Assembly: GCA_022702705.1 (NCBI GenBank)
Contig: CM040428.1
Span: 113,816,183-113,880,182 of the forward strand
Length of the DNA: 64,000 nt
Direction: 5' to 3'
From: Papilionanthe hookeriana x Papilionanthe teres
Lineage: Eukaryota; Streptophyta; Magnoliopsida; Asparagales; Orchidaceae
Below, one piece after another: positions 1-11,363 of this stretch (positions are counted from its first letter, which is position 1; each line of letters opens with the position of its first letter). A program made the translations under genes and the position numbers. Below the pieces are notes generated by a model. The model worked only from the letters and a program-made list of their open reading frames with translations. It ran no database searches and was not told the DNA's origin.

Positions 1-1500
1 ATTGACCCAAGTTAGCCCATTTTGACCCACCTTGGCCCACTTACCAAGAAGTCCAAATCCAACCCAATTCAAGCCCAAACTACTTCAAATTGATTCCAAA
101 TCATTCATGAAACATTCCTAAATTAAATTCAACACTTATTGAATCCAATCCTTTGCAAAATTTTCATCCTAAAATTTGTTTTGAGATCTAAAGGCCCACT
201 CTCTAAACCATCTTGAAAGCCCATCCAAAGTGAAATTTAAAAGCCCAAAACCCACATGACAATTCCTTCTCATCATCCCTCTAATTGGAATCAATTCCTA
301 AGTCCCAAATCAATCATCAAATCAACCTAAATTAAGCACCATCTAAATTTTTCACTAAATTTCGAAAATCCCCAAATTCCTTTTTCATGTAAATGGATCC
401 ACTTTTCCTAAGCCAAGGATGAGCCAAATGAAGCCACATGCAAGCCATAGACAAGCCACATGAAGCCATGGGGGGTTTGACATGTCACCATGCCATTTTG
501 GGCAAAAGGAGGAGACTCTTTCCTTAATCTCCTAAAGTCATTAGCCTTAACCATGATTCCCCTTAACCCAAATTTAATCTAAATATTCTTAGAAAGAGAC
601 CTCACCACCTTTGACCAAGCTGACCTAACTTATTCTCTCGGCCTAAAACCGGAGTCATGGGGAGGTGAACCCAACCCGAACACATGGGTTGACCCAAACC
701 AAGCCAAAATGGCCTCTTCCCCATTCCATTCCAAGCCACCCCCTTACACATGGCAAGGCCCGATTGACTGCACAAGCCTCCAGCCACGACCCACCTCGAC
801 CTTGAGCGTGACCGACCACGGCCGGCCAGCCACCACGGCCGCCGGAAACCACCGGGCCGAGAGCTCACATGTGAGCCCGAACTTGGAATTCTCACTGTTG
901 AGCCGCCCCATGCCCGATGGCCACCATGGCTGTTCTTCCCATGCTAAGAGCAGCTGATCCCAAGCCCTAACTCCCCTAGGAGAGCCTCCAGCCATGCCTA
1001 TTTAAACACCACCTCCTCTCGGCCATGAGAGGTGCTTAAAACAAACCTTAAGGAAACTCTGCCAAAATTGTTCCAGACTACTCCCCACACATAGAGAACT
1101 TGATCCCCACTGAAATCCCCCTGCCATTTCCTCTCTGTGAGCTCAATTTCAGAGTTGAAATCCAAGCCCAAAACCAGGACACTTCTCCACAGTGAGCCAA
1201 TCCCCAAATTGATTGGTCCTACACCTTCACCAGACCAAGGGAAGAAGTCCACCAGCAAAAGCCCCTCTCCAGAGCCACCCATCTGTTCCGGACTCCAAGC
1301 TTTGTGATCGGCCGTGGTCACTTTCATAGCTAGACAATTCACCGAGGCCAAGGGACTTCATGCGGAGCTTACTTGGACCCCGATCGAAGGTGACACGACT
1401 CTCAGATCGAAGCTTCACTTCTCTGAGCAAAGGTATGAACTCACTCTTCTTCCCGAGCTTACAGAGATTCTCCATTTAATTTGAATCAATTTCAACGCAT
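1..1500. other. GC-richer LTR-like or intergenic sequence without a gene
   Basis: No supported coding region. The first 250 bases hold six RGCCCA motifs (at 14, 34, 72, 193, 218 and 242), the reverse complement of the plant site II promoter motif TGGGCY. Bases 409-470 repeat an AAGCCA-type word about every 10 bases. A TATA-like site follows near 1,000. This arrangement suits the U3 of a long plant LTR, but neither LTR end is visible, so the assignment is an inference. Confidence 0.4.
998..1010 (+). promoter_or_regulatory. TATA-like box, possible LTR promoter
   Basis: CTATTTAAACACC follows a GC-richer stretch and precedes about 450 bases of non-coding leader-like sequence. The context resembles a plant LTR U3/R junction. 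No recognisable gene follows, so this is only a candidate. Confidence 0.3.
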
Positions 1501-1599
1501 GTTTACCGTATGGATGTGTTCGTTTCTTCAAGACGAATCCATAGAGCATAAGAACACAAAAATTCGTTGAGAATCGAGTGAGAAATTAGGGTTAGAAGG

Positions 1600-2140
1600 T
1601 CGACGGTCACGGGTTCGCACCAGTCGTAGACGATGACTGGGAACCGTTGGATCACGCGTGTATCGGATGGATGGCTCGGATCGCATCAGACCAGAAGATG
1701 TTACGTGAAAGGCGGGTCCAGGGACGACTGAGTCGGATGGCGGCGCCGAATCAGAAGACGACACGCGGCGCTTCGGAGATGCTAAGGTTGACGCGGCGCC
1801 GACTCGGATAAGTAGAAAAATAGGGATTTTCTGATTTATTTAATTCCCTAAACTTCAAAAAAGTATAACTTTGTGTAGAAAAATCAGAAAAATAAAATAA
1901 AAATACCCTCTTGCTCAGTGAACAGAGGAGAATAATGTGGAAAAGAAATCATTTAATTTCATCCAGTATTTTATTTTTAATGATTTATTTACCCTCTGCA
2001 TTGTTTTAATTCTCCATGCATATAGTAAATTCACCATGGCATGAGACCATAGGGCTTTTGAAGCCTCCGAATTTGGGAACATTCCTGAATTTTCCAAAGT
2101 CGGAGGCCATCCTATGAGAAGTTATTGATTTTTCAAATTC
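1600..2140 (+). repeat. Diverged direct repeat, copy 1 (LTR-like)
   Basis: A GC-rich stretch to about 1,800 is followed by a segment (about 1,861-1,945) matching 6,299-6,385: both contain ATAACTTTGT, a run of short A-rich words, a CTCAG plus GAGAGGA-like block and AATGTGGA. Two directly repeated diverged copies 4.4 kb apart suggest remnants of one LTR family. Repeat borders were judged by eye. Confidence 0.45.
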
Positions 2141-3644
2141 ATGTTACTGTTTTGAGTATTTTAAATCCAATAATTAGCATGTTGTGAAATAAATTCTAGG
2201 AAAATTTGGTGATGTTTCTTATGACCGAGAGGACCCTAGGAAAAATAGGTTTTGAATTAATTCACTTGGAATAGCCCTAATTGGCTTAAACACCCAAAAT
2301 AGGTCCTTAATTAATTAGAGCTAATCATGCATCAAATTGACTTGAAATCAATTCTCCACTAACCTTTAGGATCAGAGGAACCCACCATAAAAATTTAAAG
2401 TCAATTGGACTTGGTTAGCCCTATCAAATGGGTTGATTAAGCCATTTAGCCAATTTAAACTCTAAAAATTCGTAACTTTCAAAATTCTTTTCAAAAATTT
2501 ACCAAATTGGTTTTGGAACCTCTCTGATATTAGGGGAATTTATGAAAACTAAAATTCCAATTTTCTAAAAAAGTTGATTTTTTGTATTATTTTAATATTT
2601 TAATAATTAATAAAATAATAAAAATCACAAAAATAATAAAATTCACCAAAATGTCACATTTTGAATTTTAGTCACTTAGGAACAAACCCCATATTTTTCT
2701 TAGGTCTCTATGATGAGATATTGAATTTTAAAGCCTTAAGGTAATTTTAAAATTAAAAAAATGTATTTTCTAGGAGTTTCACTAAAATAATTCTAATAAA
2801 TCAAAGAAAAATCAGAAAATTATAAAAATTGATTCTCTGATTTCCTTGATATCAGAGGGATTTTTGAAAAATATAAAATTCATTTTTCAACCTTTATTTT
2901 ATTTTTTAAATTAATTAATACTCCAAAACTCAAAATAATTATAATAAAAAGAATATAATTCAAAAAATCACCAAAATTGGTCTAAATGGTCCTCTGGTCA
3001 TTAGGAATGTCCCATAATTTTGTTAAGGACAGAAACTTTTCGTTAGCCATATTATTAAATTTTCCTTGGAAATCCTTATTTTCCACCAAAAATAATTACA
3101 TAAATAAATTAAATACAGAAAAATCACATTTTCTCCTCTAATGTTTTTATTGACATATGAGTGAAGTCACATAAAAATTTCAAATTCATTTGAGCTCAAT
3201 TTAGTGAGTTATGAAATTATTAAGCTTGAAGGGTAAAATGGTAATTAAATTTTAACCCTTAATTAAAACTTTAGGCTTAATAAAATGAAAGAGTAAAATA
3301 TTTGATCTTAATCTGATTTGGATGATTGAAATTTAAATAATTAAAGGGTAGAAACCTATTAAACAATTCAAAAATAATTAAAATAAACCTTAGTAAAACA
3401 ATTAATTAAATTTGGAAGAATAATAAAATTGGAATTATTAAAATAGGGATGTTATTAGGAAGAGGTTTGTTCCTTAATTTAAGAATCCCTAAATTAATCA
3501 TCTCAATAATATTTAATTCCTAATTAAAATGATAATCCAAGTTTAAAATTTAAAATGCTAAAAGACTTAATCATTAAATTAAATTAAAATTAAATTATTT
3601 ATAGCGAAACCCTTTTAAAATAAAATATTAAATTAAAATTAAAA
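2141..3644. other. AT-rich non-coding sequence, no gene seen
   Basis: This very AT-rich stretch has stops in all frames. It repeatedly uses phrases such as TCTCTGAT and GATATCAGAGG, as in the flanking LTR-like repeat. It is probably the decayed continuation of that LTR-like sequence. No promoter, RNA gene or ORF is supported. Confidence 0.4.
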
Positions 3645-3848
3645 AGTTAAATTAAATTAAATTAAATTAAAACATATTAAATTAAATTAAATTAAATTAA
3701 ATTAAATTAAATTAAATTAAATTAAATTAAATTAAATTAAATTAAATTAAATCATATTATATTAAATTAACTTAAATTAAATTAAATTAAATTAAACCAC
3801 ATTAAATTAAATTAAATTAAATTAAAGTTAAATTAAATTGAATTAAAT
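3645..3848. repeat. (AAATT)n microsatellite
   Basis: About 200 bases of pentanucleotide repeat, nearly perfect between 3,675 and 3,750, with scattered interruptions elsewhere. It is pure low-complexity DNA, probably expanded by slippage from the AT-rich LTR-like background. Confidence 0.95.
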
Positions 3849-5010
3849 ATAACATCACCTAAGACATGAAGAATTCAAAAATAAATCTAAAACAACTTGA
3901 ACAACTATTCCGAACTTAAATCCATTAACTAAAATTAAATCATAAACCACTTGAACATCCATTTGCCCTCAAAAGCTCGTGATGTCATAACTCTTAAAAG
4001 GAGTGTTAAATGAAGTGTTACTTCATTCATGAGATATTCAAATGTCCTAGTTCACTGAGCAAGACAACAAATTTGAACTCCCGGACGATTAATTCATTTG
4101 TATAATTAAATTCTCTTGGACTTAAAACAATCCTAGAAATATTGAAAAGATGTTTAAGATTCGTCTTAAGCACTTCCTCGATATGATAGGACGTTTATAA
4201 GAACAACTGAACTTAATTGTTCTTTGATGAAGAAAATCGTCCTCAAACCAAAATACAAGAACCTAGACGTCATAGGAGAGGACTAGCTATAGGATTAGGA
4301 CCTTGGTAGGAAACCATAACCCTTCCCTTAGCTTTACCTAGGAACTTACCAGGTACGCTTTTATTTTGTTGCAATTTACTTTATTGCATTTTATTTAATC
4401 ACATCGCACTTACTTTTCTTGCATGATAAACAACTGTTGCATGAAAACCCACACCTTTAGGATAGTCCCTAAAACTGAAACCAAAACTAAATTAAAAGTC
4501 ATTACAAGATAAAATTCACCGCCACAACATTTCAAAATATAAGACAACTCAAAATTTAATCACAAACAGAACAACAAAACTACAACTACAACTAAATTAA
4601 AACGTCTTGTTGGATGATCGGGAATACCTCAGATGATGTAACCTACGTGTTGCTAACGGGATTTCCCACGGTCTAAATGAAAGTGTGGAACTCATTCGGT
4701 TGAGTGTAGCAAATTCATCTGGACTAAGTGAATCCGATAAAAATAACGATGCCGGAAGGATGGAAAGTGGGATCTTAACCGGTGTTGTTATAATCAACTT
4801 TAAGATTTGTTTAATTAAAATATTAAAAAAAAAAACACCTAAATTTTAAGATTTTCTCTAAACCTGAACAACTCTCCCACCTCCTGATTTATGACTTCTA
4901 AAACTAAACCACTACAACAACAAGGAGCTCGGAGCATGGTGGGCAGCACGGCCATCGTCATCAGCAAAACCTGAGTCTATTTCAGCAAAACTTTCTTAGA
5001 ATTAAATAAC
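3849..5010. other. Non-coding stretch, no gene seen
   Basis: No ORF resembles a known protein. The sequence is of mixed composition and includes a T-rich segment around 4,360-4,430 that could be a transcript end. It is probably old retrotransposon LTR or untranslated sequence, which I infer from the surroundings only. Confidence 0.35.
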
Positions 5011-5013
5011 CAA

Positions 5014-5205
5014 GCCATAGGACTTTGAGGTAGTTTGCCTAGTGGACATAAATCCTCAACTCTTTGTTAGGCATTCGCATGATCATATCATGTAAATTAA
5101 GCCCTAACCGGTCTTAGGACTCCGAGGTAGTCGTCCGATACGACATAAACCCTCACATCTTCGAGGCTATTTGTATGATTTTATCATACTAATATAAGTC
5201 CTAAT
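5014..5205 (+). repeat. Two-copy diverged tandem duplication of about 95 bp
   Basis: Copy 1 (about 5,014-5,105) and copy 2 (about 5,110-5,205) share, in order, TAGGACT..GAGGTAGT, GACATAAA.CCTCA, a TATTTG/CATTCG-type link, ATGAT..TATCAT and TAA...AAG.CCTAA. The inner ATGAT/ATCAT arms are inverted repeats in both copies. Function unknown. Confidence 0.6.
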
Positions 5206-5833
5206 TAATTAAAATTGGCGAGATCAAAACATTAAATAAACATTAGGACTTTCTTAAATTCAAGCCAAACAATAGGATAGTCGGGAAATTACCGAAGTTC
5301 GCTTCGAATGCGTGATTTTCTCCTACCTTTCTTCCTTTGAATTCCCAAAATAAAAATGTTCAAAATTTGATCCATTCCCTATTGAAATTCCAAAATTCAA
5401 TCCCTTGAAAACTTAAACTTTGAAATTCTTGAGAGCAGAACTACTGATTATTATCGAGAGTTTTCTTAGGTGATTCCCGTCACTTAAGATGTAATTAACT
5501 ATAGGGGCTTGCCCTTATAGGGAATTTTAAGAACCCAGGTAATATAAACCCTGTTTAATGTTTTCATATTAAGCAGGGGAACTTGTCGGCTTATAAAATT
5601 GGTTCGCAGACCAAACGGATGTCACAAATCTCCTAGTTTATTTAATCGAGCCCCATCATCAAGCAGTATGTCTATCCTTCGGGATAGATACACGGTTTGT
5701 GGTGCGGTGCTCGTTTATATAAACTATTTGAGATGTGAGATCAGTTTGACTACATATCTTAACATTTTTTTTTTAAAATTATTTTCAAAATCAAAACACT
5801 ACTTTCCAAATTATATATATATGTAAATTAAAT
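5206..5833. other. Non-coding stretch, no gene seen
   Basis: No ORF of recognisable type. It contains inverted-repeat-like pieces near 5,520-5,580 and a T-run at 5,765. It is probably part of an old mobile element. Confidence 0.3.
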
Positions 5834-5926
5834 TAAAAATTTGCCGACAACACCATTTGTTGATCCTAAGGACGTAGAATTTTCCTTTGGTGACGATGAT
5901 GATGATGAGGCTACAGCTAGTGACTA
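5834..5926 (+). pseudogene. Tail of an unidentified acidic ORF (relic)
   Basis: One frame stays open to a TAG at 5,924-5,926 and ends in a highly acidic tail (FSFGDDDDDEATASD). It is followed by a T-rich, 3'-UTR-like stretch (TTTAGTTTTG, TTTGTTTAG), as seen after the ORF2 stops of the Athila-like elements here. ORF2 of element C also ends acidic. No upstream coding sequence survives. A relic of a retroelement ORF is my best guess, and the family is not identified. Confidence 0.35.
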
Positions 5927-6059
5927 GTAGTTATAGATCTTTATGTTGTGTTACTCTGTTAGTTTGTTTTATTTGGATTGTTTGTTTAGTTTTGTGTCTG
6001 ATGTCTACTTTTCCTAGTTTCACACCATTTGTTTGAATTGTTTAGTTTTGAATTTATTG

Positions 6060-6560
6060 TTTGTTTAGCTTTGATCATGGACGGTCTACGGGATACACCA
6101 GACGGAGGGAGATGCACAGATGTCATCCGTTTTTATGTTTTCAAAACGGATGGTTGTGATTTAATCCCACTGGATCCGTCGTTCGGAGCCCCGCAGTGGA
6201 TTAAGCATGTTTCGATCGATCCGAGGACACACAGCGCCGTCTGGTTAGTTTGGATTAGTTAAAGATTTAATTAAATTAGTTAAACCTTAAACTAATAAAA
6301 AATTCATAACTTTGTACACAAAAATCACAAAACTAAAACAAAAATACCTCTGAACTCAGAGCAGTGAGAGGAACAATGTGGAATTAAAATCTTGAATTAA
6401 GGACTTGTATTTAATTTTTAATTAATTAAATACATTTTAGAGTATTTTAATTATTAAAAATTATTTATAAATCAGAAAAATATGAAATTTTGAGGAATTA
6501 ATCTTTAGGTCCTTAGGAAAAATCTCTGATTTTTCCAAGGCTAGGGAAACTCCCTAGGAC
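6060..6560 (+). repeat. Diverged direct repeat, copy 2 (LTR-like)
   Basis: A GC-richer block (6,075-6,250) is followed by the segment shared with copy 1 (6,299-6,385). Beyond this the two copies diverge. The order of T-rich 3'-UTR-like sequence, GC-rich block and shared block would fit the 3' end of an old element running into its LTR. Confidence 0.4.
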
Positions 6561-6839
6561 AAAATTTCCTAATTTATATGAGATTTAGTAATTATTCTGA
6601 ACAATAATTCTAAAAATCAGAAAATAAGAAAATTAAATTGGAAATTGGTTAGAAATTTAGGGGAACAGATTTAAACCCTAAAATGGCAAACTCTAGCCTC
6701 TTGAAAATCTAAGACGACATTTTTTTATATTAGGGTTAAAATTTCCAATACTTAAAACCCTAAAAACATTAAAAATAAAAAATTAACTTCATTTAATGCA
6801 TGCCATAATAAGTTAAATTTGAGTCCAAATATCAAATGG

Positions 6840-7615
6840 ACTCAAACCAATACATAATTAGGTTTAATCCAACATTAGACCTAATTAACCCTATTAAACC
6901 TTTATCAAATTAGGTTTAATATAAATCATACCCTAATTAGGTCCAATCCCTTATTAAGCCTGATTAAATGCTTTAAACCTTAACTAGATTAGGTTTAAGA
7001 CAAATCAAACCCTAATTAGGATTAAGATACCATTTAGACCTAATTAAACAAAGTTAGACCTAATCATTTTAGGTTTAACTTAACAAAAAATAATTAGGTC
7101 TAGGACAACATTTTAGACCAGGTTAAACACTAATAACATTAAGATTAATATCAATTAGACTTAACCCAAATAAAGTCTAATTAATCAATTAAACTTTACA
7201 TAAATTAGGTTTATTAACCTTAAACCAATTAGACTTAACCCTAATTAAGTCTAATTGATTAATTAATCAATTAAACCTTACCTAAATTAAGTTTAATTAA
7301 CCTTAAACAAATTAGACTTAACCCTAATTAAGTCTTATTAATCAATTAAACCTTACCTAAATTAAGTTTAATTAACCTTAAACTAATTAGACTTAACCCT
7401 AATTAAGTCTAATTAATTAATCAAACCTTACCTAAATTAGGTTTAATTAACCTTAAACCAATTGGACTTAACTCTAATTAAGTTTAATTAATAACCCTAA
7501 TTAAGTCTAATTAATGAACTAAACCTTACCTAAATTAGGTTTAATTAACCTTAAACCAGTTAGACTTAACCCTAATTAAGTCTAATTAATTAATTAAAAC
7601 TTACTTAAATTAATT
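6840..7615. repeat. Tandem array, unit about 75-83 bp
   Basis: The word CCTTAAAC recurs at 7,218, 7,301, 7,376, 7,451 and 7,549, giving units of 83, 75, 75 and 98 bp; more diverged units extend left to about 6,840. Each unit holds two inverted repeats: GACTTAA...TTAAGTC around CCCTAA, and AAACCT...AGGTTT. The array ends exactly where the LTR of element A begins. Confidence 0.85.
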
Positions 7616-8088
7616 AATAACTCTAGTGGAGTCCTCGTTATCGATCCCATAGGGAAAACTATTAAAGCCTACAGACTAGGATTATATAAACCAAGTTAAA
7701 ATTACAATTAAATCGAATCTGCCTATCTGTCACTAATATGCAATCGATAATAAAGTTCTTATATTTAAACTAATTCTACTAATAGATTACTAATACTACT
7801 AAAGTTAAGTTCAAATATATATATATAAGCAAGAATCTTTCTCCTTTGTTAAGATATTTAAGTAAAATGATAATTAGAATTAGTTTTATATGTGTTGTGC
7901 CAAATAGGAGCATACCTATTCTTTACCCTTTTGTCCAGGTATAAAGAACATTGACTAATCCTATGCTTGGTTACTGAATCTGCGGTTAGGCTGGGAGGAT
8001 ACCAGCTCTCACTTAGGAGCTCCCATGTTCCCCTCACCTGAGGGCTAACAATCTACACTTCAGCACCAAACAATAGGACCGAATTGGG

Positions 8089-8113
8089 GATTTTAGCCCG
8101 TCACTCTAAAATC
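8089..8113 (-). other. R-region stem-loop, element A
   Basis: GATTTTAG and CTAAAATC are perfect 8-base inverted arms around a 9-base loop that contains GTGAC on the minus strand. The same structure with different stem bases occurs in LTRs of B, C and D. Confidence 0.6.
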
Positions 8114-8850
8114 TCCAATTCTACGCGCGATCAATATTATTTCCCTATTTATTTGAACTTCTCCTTTCAAGGATTTACCCGTCTACCTTTCAAAGAGAAA
8201 TGTGATACATACTAGTTAAGAATTCTTAACCCACGGTCAGGTCTTAAAAATTATTCACAGATTTTAACAATACAAATGACCAATTCATATAGTAAAGTAA
8301 GTTTAGGCACAATATCATCACAACTTCTTTATATTTTGTTTAATAGACTAATTCATTTAATCATCTCACAAAAACATCACAACAAGGAGAAAGACATAAC
8401 AACAACTCAAAATTCTTGGAAAGGATGCAATAAAACTTGGATTTCATATAATAAAGTAAAGTTCTACAAACTATAATAAATAAACACTACTTATCTCAAA
8501 TTCCTCCCCAAGCAAACTCCTTGAAGTTCCTCTGGATGTCTTCCTTTCTTACAGAACACAGAATTCTTCTTTGAAACAACAGTGCAGAATAGATCTCTCA
8601 CTTCCCTTCCGCTCTTACATTCCCTCGAAGAATTCCTCACAAAATATCTATTTGAACTCACTATTCATTAAATAACAACACTAATGACTCACTAATAGAC
8701 TCTTAAAAACACTTTGGACTCACTAGTAATTACATAGGAGACACTTTTTTCGGCCTAACTTTGTTCTTTTTAAAGTTGTAGAAGAGTCTCTAAGGGTTTT
8801 GCAGGCACCCCTTCGAAAATCATCCACATTCTACGTATTTCTGGAAAGAT

Positions 8851-8960
8851 CCACCGATCCCGCCATTGGCTGCCTCGACCTCACCGTCGGCGGACTTCCT
8901 TGGAATTAATTCTGAACTCTCGGGAAAATCACACCGTTGGCGCCATCGACCTCGTCGTTG
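8851..8960 (-). promoter_or_regulatory. GC-rich palindromic module in LTR U3, element A
   Basis: On the minus strand this reads as GCCGACGG-type half palindromes, a TTTTCCCGAGAGTTC spacer and further half palindromes. It lies upstream of a TATA-like TTTAAA (about 8,770). The same composite module precedes ORF1 and ORF2 of this element. Confidence 0.6.
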
Positions 8961-9153
8961 GTTCCCTAGGTCAATTTTGCATAATTTGGTCCTTTTTTGC
9001 TTCAAATTCACTCCTTTTTGTATATTTTCGCTCTTTTGTCCCTAAATCTTCATATCTGCAGAAAAACACTAAAAATACCCTTCTTTAAAGTGCAATATCA
9101 TCAAAATCAGTATAAAATAGGCATGAAAATCTTAACCTTTTTTCCTTGGGTCA

Positions 9154-9185
9154 AAATCCCCCAAACTTAACTATTACTTGCCCTC
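9154..9185 (-). other. Polypurine tract and adjoining hairpin, element A
   Basis: On the minus strand AAGTTTGGGGGATTT directly precedes the TGACCC end of the LTR, as expected for the plus-strand primer. Just upstream lies a degenerate form of the TTACTTG/CAAGTAA hairpin that is perfect in D and E. Confidence 0.85.
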
Positions 9186-9554
9186 AAATAATCCTTAATA
9201 CTACATAAAAGTTATGATTCATTGTGGTAAAGTTCTAATTTAGAAGTACTATAATTTTGATTTATAAATATTGTAGTAAGAATTCTCGGAAAGATTTTCA
9301 AATAATTAAATGAATTTTGTAGGTATAAGGCTATCTAGTCATCAAGTTTAAGAGTTCTAGTTTTCTATTCATTTCAAGAATGACTATATGTTGCAATATT
9401 AATTCACTTAGAGTATTTAGAAGATAGCAAATTCATGAAGAAACTATAAGTAAGAAAATAATCATAAATATAAGTTCAGAAATGCTTTTAGTTTTCCTTA
9501 TAGGTTAATCCAAGTGAAGCCAATTTTTGATTAGGCATATCCTCAAGCTTCTCC

Positions 9555-10504
9555 TCACTTATTTTCCTTTCTTTTTCTTTTATTTCTTTTCACGGATTGT
9601 TTTTCAATCCTTTTTGTTTCTCTTTTTCTTTTCTTTTTCAAGTGAGGATTACTATATCTGGATAGCCTGTTAATAATTTTGAACTTCAAAATTCCATTAC
9701 CCCAACTGCTCCTACTCCCTGATCTCCATTCTTTATGAAATGTATAAGTTTTAATATTTCCTTTACTAATGGGTCTCATCAGATAAACCCATTCCTCATC
9801 ATCCCTTACTTCAACTCCAGATAGTTGACAAAGTGCATAAATGAGGTCAGGATGCCCTAAATATCCACTTGTCTCACTCCTCGTAGTAGCCATAATATTC
9901 TTATAGATAATTCTTCCCACATTAATGCTTCGATTGTTCTGAATACAGAAATTCAGAACAGCTTTCTCTCTAGAAACTTCACTATAATGGTAAGTCGGTA
10001 GCAGAGTCGAACAGATGAAATAATGCCATGCCTTAGCGGTGGCATTCATCATGGACAATAGACAGTTAATCCGTTCACGATTTTTAATCTTCCAAACACT
10101 TTTCCCATCAGTGAGAAAGTCGATAACATCGTTCAACGGACCTTCCATTGTTCCAAATGTTTCAAACTCGCTAGAAAAATAGTCATGAAGCTCGTAAAAA
10201 GAGATAATGTGATTAGCATTAAATTCAACAGAAAATCCCCTTACTTGGACTGGTACGTCCTCAAGTTGAGAAAGATTGGAGTAAAATTATCTAACAACTT
10301 CAATAGTAGCCTTGTTGGTTGTATAGCAAAAGTTCTCCCATCCTCTTTCTTTGATTACACTTTCTACCTCTCCTCCAGGACTCTAAAAACTCTATCTTGT
10401 ATACACTTTTTACTTTTGTAGACTGAATCATACCTCGCTTGAGCCTTCGCATTAATGAATCGAGTTTCATCAAATTCAAGTCTTCTCTTTTGTCTTGGAG
10501 CCAT
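9555..10504 (-). pseudogene. Element A ORF2, frameshifted, fused to UTR-derived basic tail
   Basis: The start MAPRQKRR at 10,504 matches ORF2 of D. A frameshift near 10,365 separates it from the rest. The later part, continuous from 10,148, holds the family core (AWHYFI, LNFCIQNNRSINVG, LCQLSGVE). After residue motif SGSRSSWG the normal C-terminus is missing and the frame runs into the purine-rich 3' UTR, giving a tail almost all Lys, Arg and Glu, ending at 9,555. It resembles the putative plant transposon protein family; function unknown. No membrane segment or signal peptide. Confidence 0.7.
9557..9645 (-). other. Purine-rich tract, element A 3' region
   Basis: On the minus strand about 90 bases are almost only A and G, about 440 bases upstream of the polypurine tract. 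Equivalent tracts sit at the same distance in C and D. Here it became coding through the ORF2 fusion. Confidence 0.7.
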
Positions 10505-10512
10505 AGTTTGAT

Positions 10513-10713
10513 CTATCAAATCATAAAAATTCCAAACTAATCTCCAAAATAACAATACAATAACTTTTAAAGGGGGTTTAAAACAATCTAAATAAATTTC
10601 CATGAATTCCTTCCAAGTCTTTTCTCCACATTTTCAATTTTTCCAAAATTTCTTAATGTGGAAGAAATTCAAGGTGAAAATAAAAAATTTTTACATAGGA
10701 GTGAAGCTCTTAC
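10513..10713 (-). other. Putative intron in ORF2 5' leader, element A
   Basis: On the minus strand a donor CTTG/GTAAGAGC starts at 10,713 and an acceptor TTTGATAG ends at 10,513, eight bases before the ORF2 ATG. The length is 201 bases. The donor is conserved in all four elements and the acceptor position in A, C and D. Confidence 0.5.
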
Positions 10714-10867
10714 CAAGGGAAGAGAATCCGGTGTCAGATTTTGTTGAAATCGCTCCAAATCCAAGATCTCTTAAGCCATAAGACAATTTTTTGGGTTGAA
10801 AGGGGAAGAAGATGATGAATAGTGGCATTTGACCGGTCAAAATCGCGGTAAATAGGAAGTTTTTATG

Positions 10868-10978
10868 ATCGCACAGTCGGCGGGTTCGTTCGCACCGTCG
10901 GTGGGCTCTATTGAATTAATTCCTGTTCTTCTTGGGAAAATCGCGCCGTTGGCGGCCTCGAGCGCGCCGTCGGTGAGA
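10868..10978 (-). promoter_or_regulatory. GC-rich module upstream of ORF2, element A
   Basis: CACCGTCGG-type and GGCGGCCTCGAGCGCGCC-type half palindromes flank a TTTTCCCAAGA-type spacer. The layout is the same as in the LTR U3 module, and it lies about 150 bases upstream of the ORF2 leader donor site. Confidence 0.6.
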
Positions 10979-11363
10979 TTTACAAAAATTGATCATTTCT
11001 CAATTTTTGTGATTTCCATCAATTTTTAAGTTTCGTCATCATCCATTCGATCCTTTTTATCATATATTTTAAGTGATTAAGTGATGTATTAACAAAAATA
11101 AACGTTCACACAACAAAACTTCACATTTATATATTAAATCCAAGTGTTTGCAACACACAATACATAACACACATAAGTAGGTATTCTTTCAACCTAAATC
11201 CATCTAATCAGCATCGTAATCCAAACCACAACACTCAAAACACTGAAAAGAAACATTTCAAACTTAATCTAATCTATACTAAGATTAAAAAGCAAACTAA
11301 AGAAATCAAACACACACATACATACAAACATTGTTCAAATCAAACACAACATAATTAAGTCAA

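Larger units (their letters stand above)
7621..9153 (-). repeat. Element A 3' LTR, truncated at its U5 end
   Basis: Read on the minus strand it starts TGACCCAAGG at 9,153, directly after the polypurine tract. Internal landmarks match the other LTRs: splice-acceptor-like CTGCAG (9,056-9,061), GC module (8,851-8,960), TATA-like TTTAAA near 8,770 and a stem-loop (8,089-8,113). It aligns with the 5' LTR remnant up to CTCTAGTGG at 7,621, beyond which the terminal part is missing. Confidence 0.85.

Noticed and set aside
709..957. Open frame of 82 residues in the GC-richer left end
   Set aside because: Overlapping open frames exist on both strands, composition is Pro/His/Ser-rich from repeats, and no family resemblance is visible. 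Probably U3-like DNA.
6880..7600. Telomere-like CCCTAA words in the tandem array
   Set aside because: The words occur once per 75-83 bp unit and not as head-to-tail TTTAGGG, so they are not telomeric.
8820..9088. Short open frames over the LTR of element A
   Set aside because: They run through the GC promoter module and are not shared with the LTRs of the other elements.
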